A DNA stretch of 24,586 nt. Origin: Pseudomonadota bacterium (GTDB lineage: Bacteria; Pseudomonadota; Alphaproteobacteria; Caulobacterales; Caulobacteraceae). Both the position numbers and the translations under genes were made by a program. The notes under the pieces are model-generated. The model was not told the DNA's origin. It did not search any database and saw nothing but the letters and a program-made list of their open reading frames with translations. Where the stretch lies: contig JAEXJH010000640.1 of assembly GCA_023445955.1 (NCBI GenBank), positions 1 through 24,586 on the forward strand. Reading direction: 5' to 3'. Position 1 is the first letter of the stretch. Each line of letters begins with the position of its first letter. Of the stretch, positions 15,328 to 22,397 are shown in pieces.

Positions 15328-16670
15328 CACGCCGCCTCCGCCGAGGGTTCGGGCGCCTCGCCGTCGACGCTGGCGTGCGGTGCGAACCGCATGGCGACCC
15401 AGTAGCCGATCAGGGAGATGAAACCGGTGATCACGCCCAGCCAGGTCAGGGTCAGGCCCAGGCCGCTGGGGCCTTTGAACAGGACGGTCATCCAGGCGAT
15501 GATCGCCGCCGTCACCGGGCCGCCGACAAACTTGCCGACGATGGCCAGGGCCGCCAGGCTGGTCGCGCGCTCCTCGTTGGGCAGCAGCACCGCGATAGCC
15601 GCGGAGTTGACGAGGTTGACCACCGCCCCGCCGGTCAGCAGGGCGAACAGCACCCACGCAAAGCCCGCCACGGTCGGCATGATCGGATAGGCGCTGGCCG
15701 GGATACTCAGCAGGGTGGCGATCACGGCCGGCAGCAGGATGCCGCCGCGCATCTTCATCTTCTGGCCGGCGTCCGACGCAAAGCCGCCGATGACCGAACC
15801 GACGATGCCGGAGGCCAGGATCACCAGCCCCACCCAGCCGCCGAACTGGCCGGGTGACTGACCGTACTGACGGACCAGCACCGACCCCATCCACAGCGCC
15901 GCCGCGCCCTCGGCCAGCGAACCGGCGAAGTTGCCGACATAGAGCGCGCCCAGGAAATAGCGGCGCTTCCAGAAGGCGCGCAGCGCCGGCATGAACGCGA
16001 CCGTCGTCTGCTCGACCTCCTGACGCTCCGGCTCGCGGATCAAGAACAGGGGAAGGACGAGAATGGCAGAGGCGATACCGACGATCAGGTGGGTCTCGCG
16101 CCAGGCCGGCATGCCCGTAATGAACGCTGCCGGATGGGCTTCAAGCCAGCCAAACAGCAGGCCGCCGACGGCGAAGGCCGCGCCCACGCCCGCCCAGGCG
16201 CCGATCGAGAGCAGCAGCATTGAGCGTCCTCGCCGCTCGGGCATGCAGACGTCGGCGATCAGGGACACCACCACCGGGAAGGCGGTCGCCCCGCCGATGC
16301 CGGCCACCAGGCGCGCGATGAACAGGCCGTGGAAGTCCTGCACGAAGGCCGTGCCGATCGTGCCCAGCGCCCATAGGGAGGCCAGGATCACCAGAAGCTT
16401 GGCCCGGGTGTAATGATCCACCAGCCAAGCGATCGGCAGGGACAGCACCGCCGCCGGGATCGCCGTGGCGGTGCCCACGATCATGGCCAGCTGGAAATCC
16501 GTGATCTTGAGGTCGGCCTTGGCCGCCTCCTGCAGCGGCGCCAGCAGGCCGCCGACGGTCAGGGCCGAGAACAGCGTCAGGGTCAGGAGCCAGACGACGC
16601 TCCACTTGGTCTTTCGGAAGGCGACAGGCAACGGCGCGCCGTTTCCTGCCGTCGCGGACGGAGGGGTCAT
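15327..16670 (-). CDS. Major facilitator superfamily (MFS) transporter
   Basis: Inner-membrane transporter of 447 aa with about 12 hydrophobic segments. The first runs at about 24-45 (WSVVWLLTLTLFSALTVGGL). A motif-A-like loop LVDHYTRAKLLV follows segment 2, and IARLVAGIGGATAFPVV resembles the conserved fourth-segment region. A long central loop (IREPERQEVEQTTVAFMP) separates the two halves. General appearance is spinster-like or of the anionic-solute MFS type. It probably moves a small organic acid or an intermediate of the pathway across the inner membrane, but direction and substrate are unknown. GAGGAAA lies about 6 nt before the ATG. It follows the TetR gene after 72 bp and is coupled to the thiolase by a one-base overlap. 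Confidence 0.92.
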   Translation of the reverse strand: MTPPSATAGNGAPLPVAFRKTKWSVVWLLTLTLFSALTVGGLLAPLQEAAKADLKITDFQLAMIVGTATAIPAAVLSLPIAWLVDHYTRAKLLVILASLWALGTIGTAFVQDFHGLFIARLVAGIGGATAFPVVVSLIADVCMPERRGRSMLLLSIGAWAGVGAAFAVGGLLFGWLEAHPAAFITGMPAWRETHLIVGIASAILVLPLFLIREPERQEVEQTTVAFMPALRAFWKRRYFLGALYVGNFAGSLAEGAAALWMGSVLVRQYGQSPGQFGGWVGLVILASGIVGSVIGGFASDAGQKMKMRGGILLPAVIATLLSIPASAYPIMPTVAGFAWVLFALLTGGAVVNLVNSAAIAVLLPNEERATSLAALAIVGKFVGGPVTAAIIAWMTVLFKGPSGLGLTLTWLGVITGFISLIGYWVAMRFAPHASVDGEAPEPSAEAA

Positions 16671-16725
16671 GTTCGTTTCCTCGGGTGGGCGCCGCCGCGA
16701 TGGGCCGGGCCTCGTCTATGGGCTA

Positions 16726-16739
16726 GGGCTTACGAGCCC
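16726..16739 (-). terminator. Small hairpin between TetR and MFS genes (weak)
   Basis: GGGCT (16726-16730), a 4-nt loop and AGCCC (16735-16739) form a short stem 3 bp past the TetR stop. No U-run follows on the minus strand, so full termination is unlikely. It could trim or protect the upstream mRNA or lower expression of the transporter half. The 72-bp gap is the only break in the ligase-to-SGNH gene chain; nothing else was recognised in it beyond the MFS ribosome site. Confidence 0.25.
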
Positions 16740-16742
16740 AAC

Positions 16743-17522
16743 TCAGCCGGTTTCGGGCGCTTGCCGTTCCTGCGCCCGCTCGGCGCAGATCGCATGGAAG
16801 CCGCCGGCCATGAACTTGGCCATCCGCGCCTTGACGGCCTCGAAGTCCTCTGAGCGGCACAGGCCGTCCGACAACGTGTCAATCCGCCCGGTCCGCGCCA
16901 GCGTCATCATCAGGGCGCCCGAGACGAAGTGGTAACCCCAGTAGATGTCCTCGGCCGGCGTGTTGGGCATGGCCTTGCGCAGCAGCTCGATCAGCCGCCG
17001 CACGACCGGGTTCATCAGGCGGTTCATGATCTCCGAGCCCCACTCGGGGGTGTTGGCGACCTGGGCGCCGAGGGCGGCGTAGTTGCGCCACGGCTCGCCG
17101 CCCTGGATGTAGGAGTCCAGATCGGTGTCGAGATAGGCGTGCAGCGCCCCCTCCACCGTGACCTTGCCGTTCACCGACGCTTCATAGGCGTCCATCGCCG
17201 CCATCCGGCGGCCCGAGGTGATCGGCGCGCGGCGCTCCATCACCGCGTCGAACAGAGCTTTCTTGTCGTCGAAATAGTAGTGCATCAGCGAGTTGTGGAC
17301 GCCGACCTCCTTGGCCACGTCCTTCAGCGTCACGCCGTAGAGGCCGTGCTTGGAGAACAGGCGCTCGGCCGCGTTCAGGATCTGCTCGTTCGTCTCGGCA
17401 CGCTGCTCGGCCTTGGTGCGGCCCGGGGCGGCGGGCGCGCCCCGTCGACGGGCGGGCGTCCGCGCGACGGTCTCTTGCGAAACCGGCTCCTCAGAGGCGC
17501 GAGAGGATTTCGAAGCCGCCAT
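16743..17522 (-). CDS. TetR-family transcriptional regulator (cluster B), paralogue of the cluster A TetR
   Basis: Predicted repressor of 259 aa. The first ~40 residues are a disordered, Ala/Arg/Pro-rich tail. The TetR helix-turn-helix follows at about 44-90 (NEQILNAAERLFSKHGLYGV, TLKDVAKEVGVHNSLMHYYF). The ligand domain shares many stretches with the TetR at 2480-3202: RRAPI, TVEGALHA with DTDL, NPVV, KAMP, WGYHFVSGA, ARTGR, GLC and the final GF-AIC. This similarity goes well beyond the DNA-binding domain, so the ligands may also be related. The ATG at 17520-17522 overlaps the ligase stop by one base (TGATG); the frame stays open further upstream within the ligase gene, but that is not coding. 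Candidate operators are the TCAAYRTTRA sites before the ligase and before the cluster B receptor. Confidence 0.93.
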   Translation of the reverse strand: MAASKSSRASEEPVSQETVARTPARRRGAPAAPGRTKAEQRAETNEQILNAAERLFSKHGLYGVTLKDVAKEVGVHNSLMHYYFDDKKALFDAVMERRAPITSGRRMAAMDAYEASVNGKVTVEGALHAYLDTDLDSYIQGGEPWRNYAALGAQVANTPEWGSEIMNRLMNPVVRRLIELLRKAMPNTPAEDIYWGYHFVSGALMMTLARTGRIDTLSDGLCRSEDFEAVKARMAKFMAGGFHAICAERAQERQAPETG

Positions 17523-19144
17523 CAGTCCTGTCCATAGAGGGCGCGCAAGCGCGCCTTGTCGATCTTGCCGGTCGCCGCCAGGGGCATGGCGTCCACGCGC
17601 TGGATGCGATCGGGGATCCACCAGTCGGCGACGCGGCCCTTTATGGCGGCCTTCAGATCAGCGTCCGTAACGGATTCGCGCAACTCGACCACAAGAACCG
17701 GCCGCTCGCCCCACTTGGCGTCGGGACGTCCGATCACGGCCGCCAGGGAGACCGCATCGAGCGCGCCGACGAACTGCTCGATCTCGACCGGGTTGATCCA
17801 CTCGCCGCCCGACTTGATCAGGTCCTTGGAGCGCCCGGCGATCGTCAGGGCGCCGGTGTCGTCGATGGACGCCAGGTCGCCAGTGTCGAACCAGCCTTCG
17901 GCGTCGACGGCGGCCTCGGGCGCGCCGAGATAGCGGTTCACGACACTGGCGCCGCGCACCTTCAGATGGCCGACCACGTTGCGCTGATCGGGCAGTACGA
18001 CGCCCTCGGCGTCGGTCAGCAACATGTCCAGGCCGACGGAGCCGCGCCCCGAAGCCACGGCCGCTTCGGCCGGGTCGGACAGCGTGCCGGTCGGCGACAG
18101 TTCGGTCATGCCCCAGCTGGTCTGGACTCGCACGCCCAGGCTGTTTTCCAGCCGGTTCATCAGGCTCTCGGGGCAACCCGAGCCGCCCAGCACGATGCGC
18201 TGCAGGCTGGGCACGCCCTCGTCGCTGGCCTCGACATGATCCACCAGGCCCAGCCAGACCGTCGGCACGCCGGCCGTTACGGTCACGCCCTCCTGACGGA
18301 TCAGCCGCGCCAAGCGCGGGCCGTCGGTCACGCGGCCGGGCAGCACCAGCTTGGCGCCGACCGCCGGGGCCGAGAACGGAAAGCCCCAGGCGTTGGCATG
18401 GAACATCGGCACGGCGACCAGCACCGTATCGCTGCGGGTCAGGCCCAGCGCGTCGGCCATCACCGAGCGCAGGGTCACCAGATAGTTGGAGCGGTGGGTG
18501 TAGACGACGCCCTTGGGCGCGCCAGTGGTGCCCGACGTGAAGCACAGGCCAGCCGGCGTGCGCTCATCGAAACCGCCCCAGGTCTGGGCGACGCCGGACG
18601 CCACGAGATCTTCGTAGTCCAGCGTGGTCGAATTGGCGGGTTGGCGTTCGTCCAAGGCGATCAGGCGCAGGCCCGGACGCAGCGCGGAAATCTCTTCGGC
18701 CAGCGGCGCCAGGCCGGCGCCGTAGGCCAGGAGCGTCGCCTGCGACTGCTCCAGCATCGAGCCCAGTTGCGCGGCGGTCAGGCGCGGATTGAGCGTGTGG
18801 CAGACCATGCCGACGCCCATGGCCGCGTACCACATCTCCATGTGCGGTCGGGTGTTCCAGGCCAGGGTGGCGACGACGTCACCCTGCTCCAGACCCAGGT
18901 CCTTCAGCGCGCCGGAGAGGCGATGGCTGCGATCCAGCACCTGCGCATAGGTCAAGCGGCTGACCTCGCCCTCGATATCGCAGGAGACGACCTCGACGGT
19001 GGGGTGCCAGCGGGCGGCGTGAGCCAGGAACTTGTCGACCGTCAGCTCATAGGCCTGCATCCCGTCGGTCATCGCCGCCAGCGGACGCTTGGTCTCCGGG
19101 GCGCCGCCCTGGGACGCACGGTCGAGATACGGTTGCAGGGTCAT
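17522..19144 (-). CDS. AMP-forming acyl-CoA ligase (acyl-CoA synthetase)
   Basis: ATP-dependent carboxylate-CoA ligase of about 540 aa (ANL superfamily, FadD-like). Core motifs are the phosphate-binding loop TSGTTGAPKGVVYTHR in the first half, the adenine-binding SWGMTELSPTGT, GWFDTGDL, and the hinge GRSKDLIKSGGEWINPVEIE, with the catalytic lysine expected in PLAATGKIDKARLR near the C-terminus. It adenylates a carboxylic acid and transfers it to CoA. In context the acid would come from ester cleavage, and the product would feed the SCP-x thiolase. I start it at ATG 19144; a TTG at 19156 is in frame but has no ribosome site. The leader before the ATG is AT-rich with only a weak Shine-Dalgarno. 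Confidence 0.94.
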   Translation of the reverse strand: MTLQPYLDRASQGGAPETKRPLAAMTDGMQAYELTVDKFLAHAARWHPTVEVVSCDIEGEVSRLTYAQVLDRSHRLSGALKDLGLEQGDVVATLAWNTRPHMEMWYAAMGVGMVCHTLNPRLTAAQLGSMLEQSQATLLAYGAGLAPLAEEISALRPGLRLIALDERQPANSTTLDYEDLVASGVAQTWGGFDERTPAGLCFTSGTTGAPKGVVYTHRSNYLVTLRSVMADALGLTRSDTVLVAVPMFHANAWGFPFSAPAVGAKLVLPGRVTDGPRLARLIRQEGVTVTAGVPTVWLGLVDHVEASDEGVPSLQRIVLGGSGCPESLMNRLENSLGVRVQTSWGMTELSPTGTLSDPAEAAVASGRGSVGLDMLLTDAEGVVLPDQRNVVGHLKVRGASVVNRYLGAPEAAVDAEGWFDTGDLASIDDTGALTIAGRSKDLIKSGGEWINPVEIEQFVGALDAVSLAAVIGRPDAKWGERPVLVVELRESVTDADLKAAIKGRVADWWIPDRIQRVDAMPLAATGKIDKARLRALYGQD

Positions 19145-19152
19145 TTCAACTT

Positions 19153-19162
19153 TCAACGTTAA
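19153..19162. promoter_or_regulatory. Candidate TetR operator TCAACGTTAA just before the ligase
   Basis: TCAACGTTAA lies 9 bp upstream of the ligase ATG. It differs at one base from TCAACATTAA before the cluster B receptor and at three from the perfect palindrome TCAATATTGA before cluster A. On the minus strand GCCTTAAC (19158-19165) overlaps it and resembles a Caulobacter -10 (GCTANAWC), which would give a leaderless or very short-leader mRNA. No -35 is convincing. A 7-nt direct repeat of GTTGAA follows on the minus strand. Confidence 0.35.
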
Positions 19163-19180
19163 GGCGCAGCTTCGGTAAGG

Positions 19181-19209
19181 AAAAGTCGGGGCGGGCCGGG
19201 ACCCGCCCC
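19181..19209 (-). terminator. Rho-independent terminator after the cluster B receptor
   Basis: GGGGCGGG (19188-19195) and CCCGCCCC (19202-19209) form an 8-bp GC stem with a 6-nt loop. On the minus strand it is followed by GAC and then TTTT (19184-19181). It stands 22 bp past the receptor stop and only about 36 bp before the ligase ATG. It should uncouple the abundant receptor mRNA from the catabolic genes, or allow partial read-through. Confidence 0.75.
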
Positions 19210-19231
19210 CGTCGACTCATCGTCAGGGAGG

Positions 19232-21400
19232 TCAGAAGGTCCGCGTCAGACGCACGCCGTACTGGCGAGGCGGACCGGCGTAGCGCATGCCGGCCTTGAC
19301 CGAGGCGACGTATTCAAGGTCGCCAAGGTTGGTCGAATAGGCCTGCAGCCTCCAGTCGCCGGTCGCATAGGTCAGCTGGGCGTTGACGATGTCGCGCTTG
19401 GCCAGATGGTCGCCCAGCGAGGCGTTAGCGAAGATCGTCGTCCAGGTGTCGGAGATGTGGCTGTAGTCGATGCGCGGCGTCAGCGTGCCCTTGCCGAGGT
19501 CGATGTTGTATTCGACGCCCAGGCTGAAGGTGACTTCCGGCGCGTAGGTCTGGGCGTTGCCCACGACATTGACGCAGTTGCCGGTGGCCGGCCCCGTCTT
19601 GGCGTCGCAGGTCCCGGTGCGCGTGCGGCGCGGATCGGCGGCGAAGAAGTCGCCCAGCTTGGAGTGCGACAGGCTGAGGCCCACATCCAGGCCCAGATTG
19701 CCGAAGCGCCCCTGCGCCGAGGCTTCCAGGCCATAGATCTTAGTGTCGCCGGTCACGTTCAGGATCGAGTTGATCGAGGGCGTGGTCGGGTCGCCGATGA
19801 TGATCTGGAAGTTCTTGTAGATGTTGTAGTAGCCGCCCAGTTGGGTGCGCACCCGGCCGCCCATCAGGGTCGACTTCCAGCCGGCCTCGAAGTCGGTGAC
19901 GTTCTCGCCTTTGAAGGGCTTGGGCGGCACGAAGGCCAGGTTCACGCCGTTCAGGCCGCCAGCCTTATGGCCGCGCGCGACGAAGGCGTAGAGGAAGTTG
20001 TTGTCGTCGACGGTGTAGTTCAGGGCGACCTTGCCGGTGACGGCGTTCTCTTCGTAGCGATCCTTCTGGGTCAGGCTGAGGCCCAGCAGCGGCGCGGAGC
20101 TGACGGCGTCGTTGACGACGGTCGAGTGCGTGTAACGGGCGCCGGCCTGGAGCTCCAGACGATCGCTCAGGTCATAGCTGATCTGGCCGAACGCGGCCTT
20201 CGTCGTCTTGGGGTTCTTACCCTGCAGATAGAGGGCGTAGATGATCGGCAGGGTCGCCGACACGTACTGGGTCGTGACGAACTGGTTCGGCGGGAAGGTG
20301 ATCTTGTCGTCCTGATAGTAGACGCCGGCCACCCACTTCAGCGGGCCCGTGTCCGGCGAGATCAGGTTGAATTCCTGCGACAGCAGACGCTGCTTGCTCT
20401 CACCGTAATAGGTGAACGGCAGGGTCGCCGTGCCGTCGGTGTCGGCCCGGACCAGGGTGGTGCCGTACTGGGCGCCGGAGATCGACCGCAAGGTGATGCC
20501 GTTGTCGAAGACGTAGCTGGCGTTCAGCACCGTGCGCGAGGTCTTGTCGCGGGCTGCATACGGGCCGTTCGTCGCGATGGTGTGCAGCGGCAGCGTCGAA
20601 AAGACCGGGCTGATCGGATAGCCGCCCATGTCGTGGTCGGTGTAGTCGCTCTTCAGCAGCACCTTCACCTTCTCGTTCGGCGTCCAAATCAGGCTGCCGC
20701 GGATGCTCTTGGTGTCGAGCTCGCCCGGATGGCCGCTGGTGGTGGGCGTGCCCAGGACCTTGAAGAAGCTGTCGCGGGTCTCGCGGTTGAAGGCGATGCG
20801 GCCGGCCAGGTGCTCGCCCAGCGGAATATTGACCGCGCCCTGCAGGCGGAAGTCCTTGTAGTTGCCGGCCTGGCCGGTCACGTAGCCGCTGAAGCCGCCC
20901 ATGTCGGGGTTGCGCTCGGTGATGAACACCGCGCCGCCGGTGGCGTTCTGGCCGGCGAAGGTGCCCTGCGGACCGCGCAGCACTTCGACGCTCTGGATGT
21001 CGAAGAACGGCTCGTTCTGGAAGTAGGCCGGGAACACCGCCACGCCGTCGCGATAGGTGATGACCCCGACGCCGATCGACGAGCTGTTCTCGGTCTTGCC
21101 GATGCCGCGGATGTTGAAGCTGTTGCCCTGGCCCGAGTTCTGGACCGTCACCGACGGCATCGAGAACTGCAGGGTTTCGATGTTGGTGACGCCCTTGGCC
21201 TGCAGTTGCTCGCCGCTCAGCACGGCGGCCGCGACGGCGGTGGTCTGCAAGTTGGTGGTGCGGCGTTCGGCGGTGACCACCACCTCGCCCAGCACGGCGC
21301 TTTGCGGGTCCTGCACGGCGGGCGCGGCCTGCTGAGCATGAGCTGCCCCGCACCACAGAAGCGCGACGGCGGACGTCGAAATCAAGAAGCTGCGGCCCAT
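19232..21400 (-). CDS. TonB-dependent outer-membrane receptor (cluster B)
   Basis: Outer-membrane transporter of 722 aa. A signal peptide (MGRSFLISTSAVALLWCGAAHA) is followed by the TonB-box-like LGEVVVTAERR near residue 37 and the plug domain (NIETLQFSMPSVTVQN, FNIRGIG, VEVLRGPQGTFAGQNATGGA). A 22-strand-type barrel ends in YGVRLTRTF. The plug wording resembles the large FecA/CirA-like group used in alphaproteobacteria for varied hydrophobic or carbohydrate compounds, not only iron. AGGGGGA lies about 8 nt before the ATG. A good promoter and an overlapping operator-like motif lie 60-90 bp upstream. Its position ahead of the ligase/TetR/MFS/thiolase/SGNH genes suggests it imports their substrate. 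The two receptors of clusters A and B share general layout but are clearly distinct in sequence. Confidence 0.95.
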   Translation of the reverse strand: MGRSFLISTSAVALLWCGAAHAQQAAPAVQDPQSAVLGEVVVTAERRTTNLQTTAVAAAVLSGEQLQAKGVTNIETLQFSMPSVTVQNSGQGNSFNIRGIGKTENSSSIGVGVITYRDGVAVFPAYFQNEPFFDIQSVEVLRGPQGTFAGQNATGGAVFITERNPDMGGFSGYVTGQAGNYKDFRLQGAVNIPLGEHLAGRIAFNRETRDSFFKVLGTPTTSGHPGELDTKSIRGSLIWTPNEKVKVLLKSDYTDHDMGGYPISPVFSTLPLHTIATNGPYAARDKTSRTVLNASYVFDNGITLRSISGAQYGTTLVRADTDGTATLPFTYYGESKQRLLSQEFNLISPDTGPLKWVAGVYYQDDKITFPPNQFVTTQYVSATLPIIYALYLQGKNPKTTKAAFGQISYDLSDRLELQAGARYTHSTVVNDAVSSAPLLGLSLTQKDRYEENAVTGKVALNYTVDDNNFLYAFVARGHKAGGLNGVNLAFVPPKPFKGENVTDFEAGWKSTLMGGRVRTQLGGYYNIYKNFQIIIGDPTTPSINSILNVTGDTKIYGLEASAQGRFGNLGLDVGLSLSHSKLGDFFAADPRRTRTGTCDAKTGPATGNCVNVVGNAQTYAPEVTFSLGVEYNIDLGKGTLTPRIDYSHISDTWTTIFANASLGDHLAKRDIVNAQLTYATGDWRLQAYSTNLGDLEYVASVKAGMRYAGPPRQYGVRLTRTF

Positions 21401-21459
21401 CTAGGGTCCCCCTGTTCCTATGCGTTTCCTCGGGCGATCTCCGTCGCCACGCCATGATG

Positions 21460-21486
21460 GTTTTCACCGAACGACCTCGGCGTCAA
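21460..21486 (-). promoter_or_regulatory. Predicted housekeeping promoter of the cluster B receptor
   Basis: On the minus strand: TTGACGC (21486-21480), a 12-nt spacer, then GTGAAAAC (21467-21460). The published Caulobacter housekeeping consensus, from memory, is TTGACGS, 10-14 nt, GCTANAWC; the -35 is a full match and the -10 matches at 6 of 8 positions. Transcription would begin near 21454, leaving a leader of roughly 54 nt before the ATG with its AGGGGGA ribosome site. Confidence 0.65.
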
Positions 21487-21515
21487 CATTAATTCAATTC
21501 CGAATGAACATGTTG
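21483..21515. promoter_or_regulatory. Operator-like region overlapping the -35 of the cluster B receptor promoter
   Basis: TCAACATTAA (21483-21492) overlaps the -35 box and is one base different from the motif before the ligase. Its wider form GTCAACATTAAT matches 9 of 12 positions of GTCAATATTGAC from the cluster A operator. It also begins a larger dyad, CAACAT (21484-21489) / ATGTTG (21510-21515), inside an AT-rich island between two divergent genes. Binding here would block RNA polymerase. The binder is probably one of the two TetR proteins. A weak plus-strand promoter for the hydrolase (TTGCCCT 21519-21525, GCTCGATG 21539-21546) may follow. Confidence 0.45.
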
Positions 21516-21596
21516 CATTTGCCCTGGGACTGGATGAAGCTCGATGTCGAAGCGGCGCTCTCCAGGAGCGAACAAGCCGCGCGAAGGGAGTGACGA

Positions 21597-22397
21597 ATGC
21601 GTTATCTGGAACGCGGCGGCGTGCGCCTTGCCTGGGACGAAAGCGGCTCTGGCGTGCCGATCCTGCTGATCATGGGCCACCGCTACAGCTCGGCCATGTG
21701 GTATCCGGTGTTTGAGGCCTTTGGTGGCCGTAACCATTTGATGTGGTTCGACAATCAGGGCACGGGCCAGAGCGGCGCGCGCAAGCGCACCAGCGTCCGC
21801 GAGATGGCCGACGACGCCTTGGCCGTGCTGGACGCCGCCGGCGTCGACAGCGCCCACGTCTATGGCGTCTCGATGGGCGGCGGCATCGCCCTGGAGTTCG
21901 GCATCCGCTATCCCGAGCGCACCCGCTCATTGATCCTGGGCTGCACCATGGCCAAGACGCCGGAGTTCGCCGCCAAGCGCAGCTGGATCCACTGGGTGAT
22001 CTATCATCTGCCGACGCCGATCCTCAAAGCGCTGGGCTCCAAGAAGTACAATCGCGGCTATGGTGATGCCGCCCCCGAGGACCGGATCCAGGCCGACCTG
22101 GCGAAGTTGGCCAAGGACCCGTTCAGCCGCAAAGGCGTCTGGGCCCAGGCGGTCGCCATCTCGGACTATTCGGTCGAGCCGGACGCCGTTCGCGCCATGA
22201 CCAAGCCGGCCCTGGTGCTGCATGGCACGCAGGACCTGGCCGTGCCCTACGAGCAGGGCAAGAAACTCTCCGAAATGCTGCCGAGCGCGCGCCTGGTGAC
22301 CTTCGAAGACACCGGCCACAACTACTTCGTCGCCCATGGCGACCGGGCCAACGCCGAGGTCGAACGCTTCATCGCCGAGGTCGAGAAGACGCGATGA
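21597..22397 (+). CDS. Alpha/beta-fold hydrolase
   Basis: Small cytoplasmic hydrolase of 266 aa without a signal peptide. Its parts are the oxyanion region LLIMGHRYSSAMW (about 23-35), DNQGTGQSG, the nucleophile elbow GVSMGGG (Ser at about 100), an acidic residue in HGTQDLAVP and the final His in DTGHNYF. This is the layout of esterases, lactonases, haloperoxidase-like and meta-cleavage hydrolases, so the exact reaction cannot be named. AAGGGAG lies about 6 nt upstream of the ATG. It is divergent from the cluster B receptor, sharing its AT-rich control region, and its stop overlaps the start of the beta-mannosidase gene by 4 nt (ATGA). Co-translation with a glycosidase suggests an acylated glycoside substrate, or simply operon packing. 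Confidence 0.92.
   Translation: MRYLERGGVRLAWDESGSGVPILLIMGHRYSSAMWYPVFEAFGGRNHLMWFDNQGTGQSGARKRTSVREMADDALAVLDAAGVDSAHVYGVSMGGGIALEFGIRYPERTRSLILGCTMAKTPEFAAKRSWIHWVIYHLPTPILKALGSKKYNRGYGDAAPEDRIQADLAKLAKDPFSRKGVWAQAVAISDYSVEPDAVRAMTKPALVLHGTQDLAVPYEQGKKLSEMLPSARLVTFEDTGHNYFVAHGDRANAEVERFIAEVEKTR

Noticed and set aside
15328..15894. Upstream extension of the thiolase frame
   Set aside because: This part lies in another frame of the MFS gene. Its translation is unlike any thiolase, and the real ATG at 15327 is coupled to the MFS stop.
19406..21457. A 683-codon plus-strand open frame opposite the cluster B receptor
   Set aside because: Same GC-bias shadow pattern, with no domain or ribosome site.
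21549..21567. Short inverted repeat around GCTCTCCAGGAGC as a terminator or riboswitch
   Set aside because: Stem of about 5 bp, no U-run and no known riboswitch core. Too weak to call.
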